A stretch of 64,000 nucleotides of DNA, taken from contig NZ_QGHL01000007.1 of the NCBI RefSeq assembly GCF_003171715.1, positions 806,001 to 870,000 of the forward strand. Direction: 5' to 3'. Positions 47,244-55,190 of this stretch are shown piece by piece. This DNA comes from Novosphingobium meiothermophilum. GTDB lineage: Bacteria > Pseudomonadota > Alphaproteobacteria > Sphingomonadales > Sphingomonadaceae. The translations under genes and the position numbers were made by a program. The notes below the pieces were generated by a model. It saw nothing but the letters and a program-made list of their open reading frames with translations, did not search any database and was not told where the DNA came from. Position 1 is the stretch's first letter. The number at the start of each line of letters is the position of its first letter.

Positions 47244-48721
47244 TGTTTTCCCTGTCCCGCCGCTTTGTGTCCGCTGCATTGACAGCCGCCCTGCTCTCAG
47301 GCTGCGCGACTGTCGGCCCTGACTTTGCCGGAGCGCCCGACGCCGCGCCGCAAGCTGCCGCGCGCGGAGCCTTCCTGCGGGCGGATGCCGGCGCATTCCC
47401 CAAGACCGCGCCCGACGCCGGCGCCCGCTGGTGGGAAGCGCTTGCCGATCCGCAGCTCGACCGGTTGATCGAGCGCGGCCTTTCCGGATCGCCCGATCTT
47501 GTCGCCGCGAATGCCCGCGTGGCTCAGGCCCGCGCCACGCTGGCCGCCACGCGCACAGCGGTTCTGCCCACGATCAATACCTCGTTTGCCGCACCCTATC
47601 TCAACGTGCCCGGCAATATCGCGGGCGGAAACGGCGGCGGACGCGACGAGATCAACGCGTTCAATCTGGGTTTCGATGCGTCGTGGGAAATCGATCTGTT
47701 CGGCGGCACCCGGCGCAAGCTGGAAGCCGCCAAGGCCCGCGCCGAACAGGCGGAAGCGGCAGCGGCCGATGCCCGTGTCACCCTGTCGGCAGAGATTGCC
47801 CGCGCCTATGTCGGCCTCAGGGCACGGCAGGCACTGGCCGCGCTTCAGCGCCAGCAGGCCGGGATCGACCGGGAACTGGCTGCGCTTGCCCAGCAGCGCT
47901 TTGCCGCCGGAATGACCGGTGAGCAGCCGGTCAATGCGGCAAGGGCACGCGCCCTTGCCACCGAGGCAGACCTTGCCCAGAGCGAGGCCGAAATCAGGGT
48001 GCTGGCCGATCAAGTGGCTGTGCTTACCGGTCAGGAACCCGGCACGCTTGACGAACCGCTCGCAGGCGACGGAGCAATTCCGTTGCCGCCGGCGCAGGTT
48101 GCCATCGGCGATCCCGCGCAAATGCTGCGCCAGCGCCCCGATATCCGCATCGCCGAACGCAAACTTGCTGCCGCCAGTGCAGATATCGGCGCACGCATGG
48201 CTGACCGCTTCCCCAAGATCACTTTCCTTGGCCTGCTTGGTCTTGGCGGGCAGGATATCGGCGATGTGCTGGATCCGGGCGGCATTGTTGGCATTGCGCT
48301 GCCCCAGATCAAGTGGACCCTGTTCGATGGCGGGCGCGCCAATCGTCAGGTGGAAGCGGCACGCAGCGCCTATGCAGAAGCCGAAGCGAACTACCGATCC
48401 GCCGTTCTAGCCGCCCTGCAAGACGCCGAGAGCGCGCTTGGGCGCTTTGGTGCAAGGCGTATCGGGTTTGGCAAAGCGGTGGACGCCGAAGCGCGTGCGC
48501 GCAAGACACTTGGCCTGCAATCGCAGAGGCTTGCAGCCGGGACGGTGGCGCGCCCCGCCGCGCTTGAGGCGGAGCGCGAGGCGATCGAGGCCGCCAAGGC
48601 CGCTGCATCCGCGCGGGCCGAACTGACAACCGCGTTCATCGCGGTGGAAAAGGCTCTCGGCCTTGGCTGGATGACTGACGATCACACGCCCGGTCCTGGC
48701 GCACCCGGAGCCAATAAATGA
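47243..48721 (+). CDS. NodT-family outer-membrane efflux channel
   Basis: Outer-membrane factor of 492 residues completing the pump. A lipobox LTAALLSGCATVGPDF near residue 17 shows lipidation. The two OEP repeats contain ARWWEALADPQLDRLIERGL and RQRPDIRIAERKLAAASADIGARMADRFPKI. The last residues end 238 bases before the TetR gene. Confidence 0.94.
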   Translation: MFSLSRRFVSAALTAALLSGCATVGPDFAGAPDAAPQAAARGAFLRADAGAFPKTAPDAGARWWEALADPQLDRLIERGLSGSPDLVAANARVAQARATLAATRTAVLPTINTSFAAPYLNVPGNIAGGNGGGRDEINAFNLGFDASWEIDLFGGTRRKLEAAKARAEQAEAAAADARVTLSAEIARAYVGLRARQALAALQRQQAGIDRELAALAQQRFAAGMTGEQPVNAARARALATEADLAQSEAEIRVLADQVAVLTGQEPGTLDEPLAGDGAIPLPPAQVAIGDPAQMLRQRPDIRIAERKLAAASADIGARMADRFPKITFLGLLGLGGQDIGDVLDPGGIVGIALPQIKWTLFDGGRANRQVEAARSAYAEAEANYRSAVLAALQDAESALGRFGARRIGFGKAVDAEARARKTLGLQSQRLAAGTVARPAALEAEREAIEAAKAAASARAELTTAFIAVEKALGLGWMTDDHTPGPGAPGANK

Positions 48722-48747
48722 AACGATTTCGCCCCATTTATACCCTA

Positions 48748-48753
48748 TTGACA
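48748..48753 (+). promoter_or_regulatory. Possible -35 box (TTGACA) after the channel gene
   Basis: A perfect TTGACA lies 27 bases past the channel stop. The -10 position 17 bases on reads actctt, a poor match, so this is only a weak promoter candidate for the regulator gene. Confidence 0.25.
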
Positions 48754-48814
48754 CCCTGCGGCATTAAGGCACTCTTTCCCCGCAAGAACTCGCTGAGACG
48801 AGGAGATGGGACGG

Positions 48815-49009
48815 ATGCGCTGGATCGCCGATGCGGGAATGCGTTTTTGGCAGGCTTACCGGGAAGGGCTGGAAATGTCCTGCCCTCTGCACAACAGCAT
48901 GGCCGAAGCCATGGCGGATCGTATGGTAGCGCCAACCCCGTGCGAGCGGGATCGCAACCATGACGCAGCCGCTCTCGCCGCAGCAACCGGAAGCCAGACA
49001 GTCCACTGA
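48815..49009 (+). CDS. Possible small protein upstream of the TetR gene
   Basis: A 64-residue frame starting MRWIADAGMRFWQAYREGLEMS, preceded by a purine-rich ggagatgggacgg. Its first 35 residues look protein-like (aromatic and charged helix), the remainder less so. It overlaps the TetR start by 50 bases. The protein is not one I recognise and the frame may be chance; the alternative start is ATG at 48806. Confidence 0.3.
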   Translation: MRWIADAGMRFWQAYREGLEMSCPLHNSMAEAMADRMVAPTPCERDRNHDAAALAAATGSQTVH

Positions 49010-49721
49010 GACATCTTCGTCCGCGGGCGCGCATTCCGGCTGCGGCGACGTATTGAGCGAACAATCGGGAAGCGCGCGGGTCCGGCGCGGCCGCCCGTCG
49101 CTTGAAGAGGCCAGACAACTCCCGTCACGCATTCTGGATGCCGCCTGGCAAGTGCTTTGCCAGTCCGGCTTTGAGGCATTCACTTTCGACCGGCTCGCCC
49201 GCCACGCCCGCATTGGCAAGGCGACCATCTATGCCCGCTTTTCCGGCAAGCGCGAACTTCTTGAAGCCCTGCTGGCCCGCAAGCTGGAAGAGCGCAGTCT
49301 GCGCATCATGGCAATCGGTGCCGGGCTGCCCTTGCAGGAGGCGTTCTGCATGCGCGCCGCCGCCATAATGGACGTTCTGCATTCGCACGAAGGCCAGATG
49401 ATGGAGCGTCTGGTCGACTGGTGCGATCAGGAGTTCGGCGATGCCGAACACAGTTACCGTCAGGCCATGTATGCCGACGCGATTGAAAATGTCTCGGCCG
49501 AACTTGGCGTGATTGCCCGGCAACAGGGACTGACCATCAACGACCCCGGCCTTGCCGCGCGTTTCTGGATCGAGGGCGTTCTGGGCCATGTGCGCATGGT
49601 TGGTGCCTCGCGTCCGCCCCTGCCTGCCGAAACACAGGCTTGGGCGCGCGCCTATTCGGATTTCTTCTTTGCCGGGCTGCGCAATGCGGCCAGTATCACG
49701 GACCGCGTCGCACCGCGCTGA
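48960..49721 (+). CDS. TetR/AcrR-family repressor of the efflux operon (inferred)
   Basis: A 253-residue regulator. After about 40 disordered residues comes the helix-turn-helix SRILDAAWQVLCQSGFEAFTFDRLARHARIGKATIYARFSGKRELLEALLARKLEERS. The C-terminal ligand-binding domain follows (QTWARAYSDFFFAGL near the end). Its place after the pump genes suggests it controls them; the gap upstream has no clear operator. Its 3' end overlaps the convergent b561-YceI gene by 26 bases. Confidence 0.92.
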   Translation: MTQPLSPQQPEARQSTETSSSAGAHSGCGDVLSEQSGSARVRRGRPSLEEARQLPSRILDAAWQVLCQSGFEAFTFDRLARHARIGKATIYARFSGKRELLEALLARKLEERSLRIMAIGAGLPLQEAFCMRAAAIMDVLHSHEGQMMERLVDWCDQEFGDAEHSYRQAMYADAIENVSAELGVIARQQGLTINDPGLAARFWIEGVLGHVRMVGASRPPLPAETQAWARAYSDFFFAGLRNAASITDRVAPR

Positions 49722-50994
49722 ACCGGAAATCGACCGCCACGGCATCCTTCAGCTGATCGGTGGCAGACCATTCCGCTTCGCCCACGCCAAAATCCAGCCG
49801 CTGCAATCGGGCTTGCCCAGTGGCGAAGGCCCTGTCCCCGTCGATGCGCAAGGCAAAGCTGAGCGTGAGCGGCCGACTGCGCCCATGGAGCGACAGCGTG
49901 CCTTCGGCGGCATAGCGCCCTTCGCCGGTCTGGCGGATGGCCCGGCTCGCGAACTCGGCCCTGGGATAGCTGCCGATGCCGAAGAAACTGTCGCTTCTGA
50001 GCATGTCATCGCGCTGCGCATCGCCGCTTTCGACCGAAGCCAGATCGATGGTCGCGCGGATGGTCGAGCCTTTGAGATCGGCCGGATCGAACATGATCGT
50101 CGCCTCCCAGCGCTTGAACGTCCCGGCAATCGCCTCATTGCCATAGTCGGACGTAAAGCCCAGCCGCCCGCCGGGCTGCACGGACCATGGCACTGCCCTG
50201 GCGGGCTCTGCGGCCGTCTGCGCGCTTTCATCGGGTGCCGGGGCGTCGGTCTGATCTGCGCGCGCCCCCATGCTCTCCGGCGCGGCGCCCTCGTCCGACG
50301 CCTCGCTGGCAAGAGCCATGCTTGCCGGTTCGGACAGGCTTGCTGCGGGCGCAGCGGGCGGGCGGGGCGCAAAGCTCATCCCACGTCCAGCGACAAGCGC
50401 GGCAATGCCCGCAAGCAAGGCCAGAGCCGCCACTGCGCTGGTTGCCCGGCGCGACGCGCCGAATGCTGCGGGCAGCATCCTTCCGATCACGTCCTCGCGC
50501 CGGATGTGATGATAGAGCGCTCCGCCAACATGCAGCACGACCAGCCCCAGCGTTACGGGGCCAAGCAGGCCATGAAGCGCTTCGGCCGGTTCGTGCCAGC
50601 CCTGCCCCAGCGGCAGATCGGGCCATGGCACCCGGCCGAAGAGCATTGTCTTGAGCCGCACTTGCGCCGTGGAGACAATGATCCACCCGGTCAGCGGCCC
50701 ACCAATCATCACCGCATAGAGCAGACCGTGAACCGCGCTGGCCGCCCGCATCTGCAACGGGTTGCCGGGCACCGGCGCAGGCCGCGCCAGCGCAAGCCGC
50801 ACCCCCAGCCTGCCGATGCTCAACAACAGGATCAGAATGCCAACGGATTTGTGGAACTGGTATCCGGCAAACTGCGCCGCGCCCTTGGGCAAATGCTCCA
50901 GCGCACTGCCCAGCCCCACCTGAAACAGCAGGACAAAAGCAAGCGCCCAATGCAGGACAATGGCCAGCGCACTATAGCGTGAAGGCTGCAACAC
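49696..50994 (-). CDS. Cytochrome b561 - YceI fusion protein
   Basis: A 432-residue two-domain protein. Residues 1-180 form a four-helix cytochrome b561 (HWALAFVLLFQVGLG, FHKSVGILILLLSIGRL, ALHGLLGPVTLGLVVLHVGGALYHH) with heme-binding His. A fifth helix and an Ala/Pro/Glu-rich linker (about 195-260) lead to a YceI lipocalin-like domain (GRLGFTSDYGNEAIAGTFKRWEA... VAVDFRFSAVRR). YceI proteins bind isoprenoid quinones. The fusion suggests that quinone handling and electron transfer occur in one inner-membrane protein. Domain order and length are seen; the reaction is inferred. Confidence 0.9.
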   Translation of the reverse strand: MLQPSRYSALAIVLHWALAFVLLFQVGLGSALEHLPKGAAQFAGYQFHKSVGILILLLSIGRLGVRLALARPAPVPGNPLQMRAASAVHGLLYAVMIGGPLTGWIIVSTAQVRLKTMLFGRVPWPDLPLGQGWHEPAEALHGLLGPVTLGLVVLHVGGALYHHIRREDVIGRMLPAAFGASRRATSAVAALALLAGIAALVAGRGMSFAPRPPAAPAASLSEPASMALASEASDEGAAPESMGARADQTDAPAPDESAQTAAEPARAVPWSVQPGGRLGFTSDYGNEAIAGTFKRWEATIMFDPADLKGSTIRATIDLASVESGDAQRDDMLRSDSFFGIGSYPRAEFASRAIRQTGEGRYAAEGTLSLHGRSRPLTLSFALRIDGDRAFATGQARLQRLDFGVGEAEWSATDQLKDAVAVDFRFSAVRRGP

Positions 50995-51176
50995 CAGGAT
51001 CGCTCCGCTCCTTTGAAACCTTGCCGAAAGTCTGCCCGAAGGCAGAAATCCGTCCCAGGCCGGATCGCCGGCATGACCAGCGTCATACCAGCGTCGATGA
51101 ATGTGCGGTATGCCCCCTTAAGCCGTAGCTGCAAATCACCATATCGACCGCATCAAGAACCAACCCGGAGACAATC

Positions 51177-52010
51177 ATGTCGAGAAGCCCCTGGCAGCAC
51201 CACCGCAGCGCCTCCGTTGCCGATGATATCGACTTCGAGATCAAGGGACACGAACTGCAATTCGTCGAGATTGAGCTTGATCCGGGCGAAAGCGCCGTGG
51301 CCGAAGCGGGCGCCATGGTGTGGAAGGATGCCGCCGTGGGCATGACCACGGTCTTCGGTGATGGCAGCGCAAACGATCAGGCAGGCTTCATGGGCAAGCT
51401 TCTGGGCGCAGGCAAGCGGCTCGTCACCGGCGAGAGCCTGTTCACCACGGTGTTCACCCACAACGGCCACGGCAAGGCGCGCGTAGCCTTTGCTGCGCCC
51501 ACGCCGGGAGAAATCCTTCCGGTCAAGCTCTCAGACATTGGCGGCACGCTGATCTGCCAGAAGGACAGCTTCCTTGCTGCCGCGCGCGGCGTGTCCATCA
51601 GCGTTGCGCTTCAGCGCCGGGTCATGACCGGCCTGTTCGGCGGCGAAGGCTTCATCATGCAGAAGCTTGAAGGCGATGGCTGGGTATTCGTGCAGATGGG
51701 CGGGACACTCGCCGTGCGGGATCTGGCGCCGGGCGAGGAACTCCACGTGGATACCGGATGCCTTGCCGCCTACACGCCGTCAGTCGATTTTGACCTTGTT
51801 ACCCCCGGCGGGGTGAAGTCGGTCCTGTTCGGCGGCGAAGGGCTGTTCTTCGCCAGGCTGCGCGGCCCCGGCAAGGTCTGGATCCAGTCGCTGCCCTTCT
51901 CGCGTCTTGCCGGGCGGATGCTTGCCGCTGCCATGCCTTATGGGGGGCAGAACCGCGGCGAAGGCTCCGTGCTAGGAAGCCTCGGCGATTTCATCGGCGG
52001 CAATCGCTGA
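51177..52010 (+). CDS. TIGR00266/AIM24-family protein
   Basis: A 277-residue cytoplasmic protein of the AIM24/TIGR00266 family. Typical features: DIDFEIKGHELQFVEIELDPGESAVAEAGAMVW and repeated glycine-rich turns such as GLFGGEGFIMQKLEGDG and LFGGEGLFFARLRGPG. Function in bacteria is unknown. The ribosome site cggagac is 8 bases upstream of the ATG. It stands alone. Confidence 0.9.
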   Translation: MSRSPWQHHRSASVADDIDFEIKGHELQFVEIELDPGESAVAEAGAMVWKDAAVGMTTVFGDGSANDQAGFMGKLLGAGKRLVTGESLFTTVFTHNGHGKARVAFAAPTPGEILPVKLSDIGGTLICQKDSFLAAARGVSISVALQRRVMTGLFGGEGFIMQKLEGDGWVFVQMGGTLAVRDLAPGEELHVDTGCLAAYTPSVDFDLVTPGGVKSVLFGGEGLFFARLRGPGKVWIQSLPFSRLAGRMLAAAMPYGGQNRGEGSVLGSLGDFIGGNR

Positions 52011-52095
52011 AATTGGAACTGATGGCGCCGTTCCGGCTTGCGCACACAACAATCTGCCCTAACGCGGCACCGAGCTTATCTCCGCAGGTAAGCGA

Positions 52096-52329
52096 TCAGG
52101 AGGACGCCACAAGACGGAGGTTGGGCCGGGTCTTCATCGGGAAAGCGCGGTCATGCGCTTCGCCCTCGATGGAGGCCCGAAGACAATCGACCGCCATGGC
52201 CAGATGCAGAGCGGCCATCGCCGCGCCGTGACGGTCAAGATCATCGAGCGCCCCCGCAAGGGTCTCGAAAACTTCTGCGAGTGGCTTTGCTGCGACCTGC
52301 ATCACCATGTTCATCCTGCCTTTTGGCAT
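52096..52329 (-). CDS. Small hypothetical protein
   Basis: A 77-residue frame (MPKGRMNMVMQVAAKPLAEVFETLAGALDDLDRHG...). It is mostly helical by pattern (alternating Ala/Leu with Asp/Glu) and ends in PNLRLVASS. No signal peptide, no cofactor motif. Internal ATGs at 52314 and 52308 could also start it. I do not recognise a family, but composition and length look real. Confidence 0.6.
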   Translation of the reverse strand: MPKGRMNMVMQVAAKPLAEVFETLAGALDDLDRHGAAMAALHLAMAVDCLRASIEGEAHDRAFPMKTRPNLRLVASS

Positions 52330-52835
52330 CTTGGGACTGGCGCAGCGTCAATTGCGCTGTCCGCCTTCCAAGTCCGTTCCTGCGCCGTGTGGTAGCCAAA
52401 ATTGCCGCGTCAGGAAGCGAAGAATGCACCGGATATGATGAAACCCTGCGACCGGAAACAAAGCCGGTTCAGCGGATTTTGACAATATTACTTACTTCAC
52501 TGACAGTTACGGGGTCCTCACGTCCGACCGGCAATGAAACAGCACGGGCCTGAAGCGGTTCAGAAATCTGCTCCGAATTGAGCAAACCACCCAAATGTTC
52601 TGCACCAACTTGCCGACTCTGCCCGTCGCGAATCATGACGCGATGAGATGAAGGGAAGCACAAGCTGAGTCAAAAGGACAAAAATCAAGATTGCAGATCG
52701 ATTCGTTACGTAACGAAATCTCCCCCCACATCAGCATTAACCTTCAAATCATAGCCGCCCCTTCCCCAATTCAATCATTGTCGTGCGATACAGCTGCGGC
52801 ACGGACCATCGAGAGCAGAAACCTCGCCCGCCGGA
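52330..52835. other. 506-bp gene-poor, AT-richer region
   Basis: Base composition drops clearly below that of the neighbours, especially at 52460-52800 (runs such as ttttgacaatattacttac). No frame has a good ribosome site and family. It contains the perfect 16-bp palindrome at 52702-52717 and an odd palindrome ctgacag-like element near 52499-52508. It separates the small hypothetical gene and the end of the amine dehydrogenase operon. It may be a remnant of foreign DNA or a lost gene. Confidence 0.6.
52702..52717. promoter_or_regulatory. Perfect 16-bp palindrome TTCGTTACGTAACGAA
   Basis: A perfect palindrome of even length with no spacer in the AT-rich gap. It has the size and symmetry of a dimeric repressor operator. 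No gene starts close by, so its owner is unknown. Confidence 0.55.
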
Positions 52836-53396
52836 TCACCGCTGGGCATAAAGCTCGCGGAGCGATGCAGGCGCGCCGCAGCGCCGTATTGCAGTTGCGA
52901 CATGGCGCTTGCGCTCGGCCACCAGCGAGGCGTCTGTCAGCGCGAAGCGCCGCTCGCGCTCCACTTCGGCGGCCGTAAACGGCGTGGTCCCCGCCAGCAC
53001 GCTCTCGCCGCCCAGTGCAAAGACCATGAAGTTGAGGAGATCGGCAAGTTGCTGGTTGTCGGTGATCCGGCTTTTGGCAATGTTGGGCAAGCGCAGGAGA
53101 TAGGCGCGGGTTTCATCCGTGCACATCAGATAGCCCACCCGCCCGCGCAGTTCCGGCAGCTTTGCCGGAGCGGAAAGACCATGCACACCGTGGCACCCGG
53201 CACAGTGCTCGACATAGTCGCTGCGGGCAAGGTCGGGATCGCTCAGGGCGGCAAGACCCCTTGCCGCGGTGGCTTGCCTTGTCGGGGAACGGAGCGCGGC
53301 TGCCTCACCGCTTTTCGCACAAAGTCCTGCGGGAACCAGCATTGCACCGGCCAGAACCAGCGCTGCCAGAATGCGTCGTTGCACCGCTCCGATCAT
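52836..53396 (-). CDS. c-type cytochrome, last gene of the amine dehydrogenase operon
   Basis: A 186-residue monoheme cytochrome c with a signal peptide (RRILAALVLAGAMLVPAGLCAKS) and heme motif CAGCH at residues 65-69. The C-terminal 40 residues are charged (EVERERRFALTDASLVAERKRHVA) and have Cys near the end. It starts 25 bases after the light-chain gene on the same strand, so it is the likely electron acceptor from the quinone enzyme, in place of the cupredoxin amicyanin used in methylotrophs. The acceptor role is inference. Confidence 0.88.
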   Translation of the reverse strand: MIGAVQRRILAALVLAGAMLVPAGLCAKSGEAAALRSPTRQATAARGLAALSDPDLARSDYVEHCAGCHGVHGLSAPAKLPELRGRVGYLMCTDETRAYLLRLPNIAKSRITDNQQLADLLNFMVFALGGESVLAGTTPFTAAEVERERRFALTDASLVAERKRHVATAIRRCGAPASLRELYAQR

Positions 53397-53420
53397 GCCA
53401 TGTCCGTCACACCGGCACTG

Positions 53421-53963
53421 TCAGGCCGCGCCAATCATCATGGCAGTGGAGCAGTGATACTCCATGCTGCTCGTGCCGAAGCACCAGATCACGTTGTTGT
53501 TGAGCTGCGGCAGGTAAAGCTGGGTTTCGCGATCGGTGTTGTCGCAGCCACACTGACCGCAGGCGGGCTTGCCGCAGCAATCGCGATAGGCGATCATGTA
53601 GGCCTTGCCATCATCGGGATTGATGCATGATCCCACCCACGAAATGGGCGAAGGCTCGGACCCTGCCGGACAGGTATGCACCCCTCCCCCGCAACAGGTG
53701 CACAGCGATCCGTCGATGGCGCAGTAACGCCAGTAATTGCACTTGGTATCGTCGCTTGTCTGGGCCGTGCGGGCAAACGCTGTCTTGGCCTCTGGCGAAC
53801 GATCGGGCTTGGCGGCTTCGGCGCGACTTACCGGCAGAAGGGGAAAGACCGGCGCAGCCACCAGCGCCGCCCCCAGCCGCGAGAGGATGCCGCGCCGCGA
53901 GGTGCCCCCTGCAAACCGCCGCAGCAGTCTTTCGCCAGCCGCATCGGGATTGAACCTCACCAT
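53421..53963 (-). CDS. aauA: TTQ amine dehydrogenase light chain (aromatic amine dehydrogenase type)
   Basis: Small subunit that carries the tryptophan tryptophylquinone cofactor and oxidises primary amines to aldehydes and ammonia in the periplasm. It has 180 residues. The Tat signal is SRRGILSRLGAALVAAPVFPLLPVSRA. The two cofactor tryptophans are W109 (ISWVGSC) and W160 (VIWCFG), and the catalytic aspartate is D128 (YRDCC), at the same numbers as in Alcaligenes aromatic amine dehydrogenase as I recall. Fourteen cysteines suit its dense disulfide core. Residue 172, Thr there, is Ser here. Aromatic against methylamine specificity cannot be proved. Confidence 0.93.
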   Translation of the reverse strand: MVRFNPDAAGERLLRRFAGGTSRRGILSRLGAALVAAPVFPLLPVSRAEAAKPDRSPEAKTAFARTAQTSDDTKCNYWRYCAIDGSLCTCCGGGVHTCPAGSEPSPISWVGSCINPDDGKAYMIAYRDCCGKPACGQCGCDNTDRETQLYLPQLNNNVIWCFGTSSMEYHCSTAMMIGAA

Positions 53964-54027
53964 TGCCAGTTCCCCTTTTCCTGCCCAGCGCCCTGTCCCG
54001 TCACCACCGCTGCGGCCTTGCGTCGGT

Positions 54028-54633
54028 TCAGGCCGCAGCCGCCTTGTTCAGTCCCGCGATGTAGTCCTGCACTGTGGCAATCCCCAGTTCATGTGCCACC
54101 ACCAGGCTCTCCAGATGCTCGCGGCTGTTGACCAGCCCCTTGGACAGGATGACCCCTTCCGCATCCAGCAGCACCGCATAGGGCAGCTTCCCCACGGCAA
54201 ACGCCTGCCCTGCTTCCGGCCCGTTGATGAAGCGATAGCCTTCCAGCCCGTGCGCCGCGATCATCGCCCTTTGTGCATCATCGCTGTCATCGACCACGAA
54301 CATCAGTTCGACACGTTCGGCCCGTGCAAACGACCGCGCTGCCGGGATCAGCCCCTTGCACAGCGGGCAAGTGGCCGAAACGAACATGAGCAGGCGCAAC
54401 GGAACTCCCTTTGCCGGTCCGCCGACGAACACTGCATTCCCATCGAGATCGCGTGCAGGCACGGTTGGCGCCTTTGCGCCAACTGCCGGTCCGCCAGCCG
54501 TCTGCAAGGCTCCGGCAGGGGCCACCCGCATGTGAAGCACACCCACCTGCCGGGCCAGCGCCAGCAACGCCACAACCAGCGCGATGATCGCCGCCCATGC
54601 CAGCACCAGCCCCGCGATCAGCACCGTTGTCAT
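54028..54633 (-). CDS. mauD: MauD-like disulfide protein for light-chain folding
   Basis: A 201-residue thioredoxin-like protein held by an N-terminal membrane helix (residues 5-30). The redox motif CPLC lies at residues 89-92. In known clusters MauD and MauE are required for light-chain maturation, presumably forming its six or so disulfides. Its start overlaps the mauE stop by 4 bases. Confidence 0.92.
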   Translation of the reverse strand: MTTVLIAGLVLAWAAIIALVVALLALARQVGVLHMRVAPAGALQTAGGPAVGAKAPTVPARDLDGNAVFVGGPAKGVPLRLLMFVSATCPLCKGLIPAARSFARAERVELMFVVDDSDDAQRAMIAAHGLEGYRFINGPEAGQAFAVGKLPYAVLLDAEGVILSKGLVNSREHLESLVVAHELGIATVQDYIAGLNKAAAA

Positions 54634-55190
54634 CGTCCGTTCCTTTCAGATGGCAGCATCGATGCGGCCAGCGGCATCGCAGCAAGCGCGGCAAGCATGT
54701 TGACCAGAACCGTCAGCAGATGCAGCGCCACGCCGCCTGCCATGGCAAGCATCCATGCGGCCGAACCGGCTGGGGGCAGCGCCCAGAACGCGGGCAACAC
54801 CAGCGCGGCCAGCACAAGGTTGCGGATCACCAGCATCCGGCTGAGCGGTTGGCGCAGTTCGGACCGCCCGCAGCCGCAATCAATGTGCGAACGCCCTCGC
54901 CCGATATTCACCGCCATTGCGCCTGCAAACAGCAGCAGCAGGGCCGCAGCCGGCAGTGCTGCGGCTCCAACCCCTGCGATCAGCAAGGCACCGACTGCGA
55001 TTTCGGCCAAGGGCAGCATCGCGGCCATCGGCCGAACGAGCGAGCCCGGAAGCAAGCGGTAGTTCGCCACCACCCCGGCAAAGGTGCCGCGTGCGCGCAG
55101 CTTCGCGATGCCTGCGGTCAGGAACCCTAGCCCGTTCCCGACCGCGCCCACGCCGCCCAGAATGGCAAGCGCGGAAAACCACACTGGCAT
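54630..55190 (-). CDS. mauE: MauE-like membrane protein for amine dehydrogenase maturation
   Basis: A 186-residue integral membrane protein with five predicted helices and Cys pairs including HIDCGCGR. It belongs to the MauE/DoxX-like family that works with MauD. I start it at the ATG at 55190 (MPVWFSALAIL), which overlaps the heavy-chain stop as TGATG; the much longer open frame upstream is antisense of the heavy chain. Confidence 0.92.
   Translation of the reverse strand: MPVWFSALAILGGVGAVGNGLGFLTAGIAKLRARGTFAGVVANYRLLPGSLVRPMAAMLPLAEIAVGALLIAGVGAAALPAAALLLLFAGAMAVNIGRGRSHIDCGCGRSELRQPLSRMLVIRNLVLAALVLPAFWALPPAGSAAWMLAMAGGVALHLLTVLVNMLAALAAMPLAASMLPSERNGR

Noticed and set aside
52469..52663. 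Minus-strand frame of about 64 residues in the AT-rich gap
   Set aside because: No ribosome site, no recognised family, and the start would be TTG; it could be a degraded remnant but I cannot support it as a gene.
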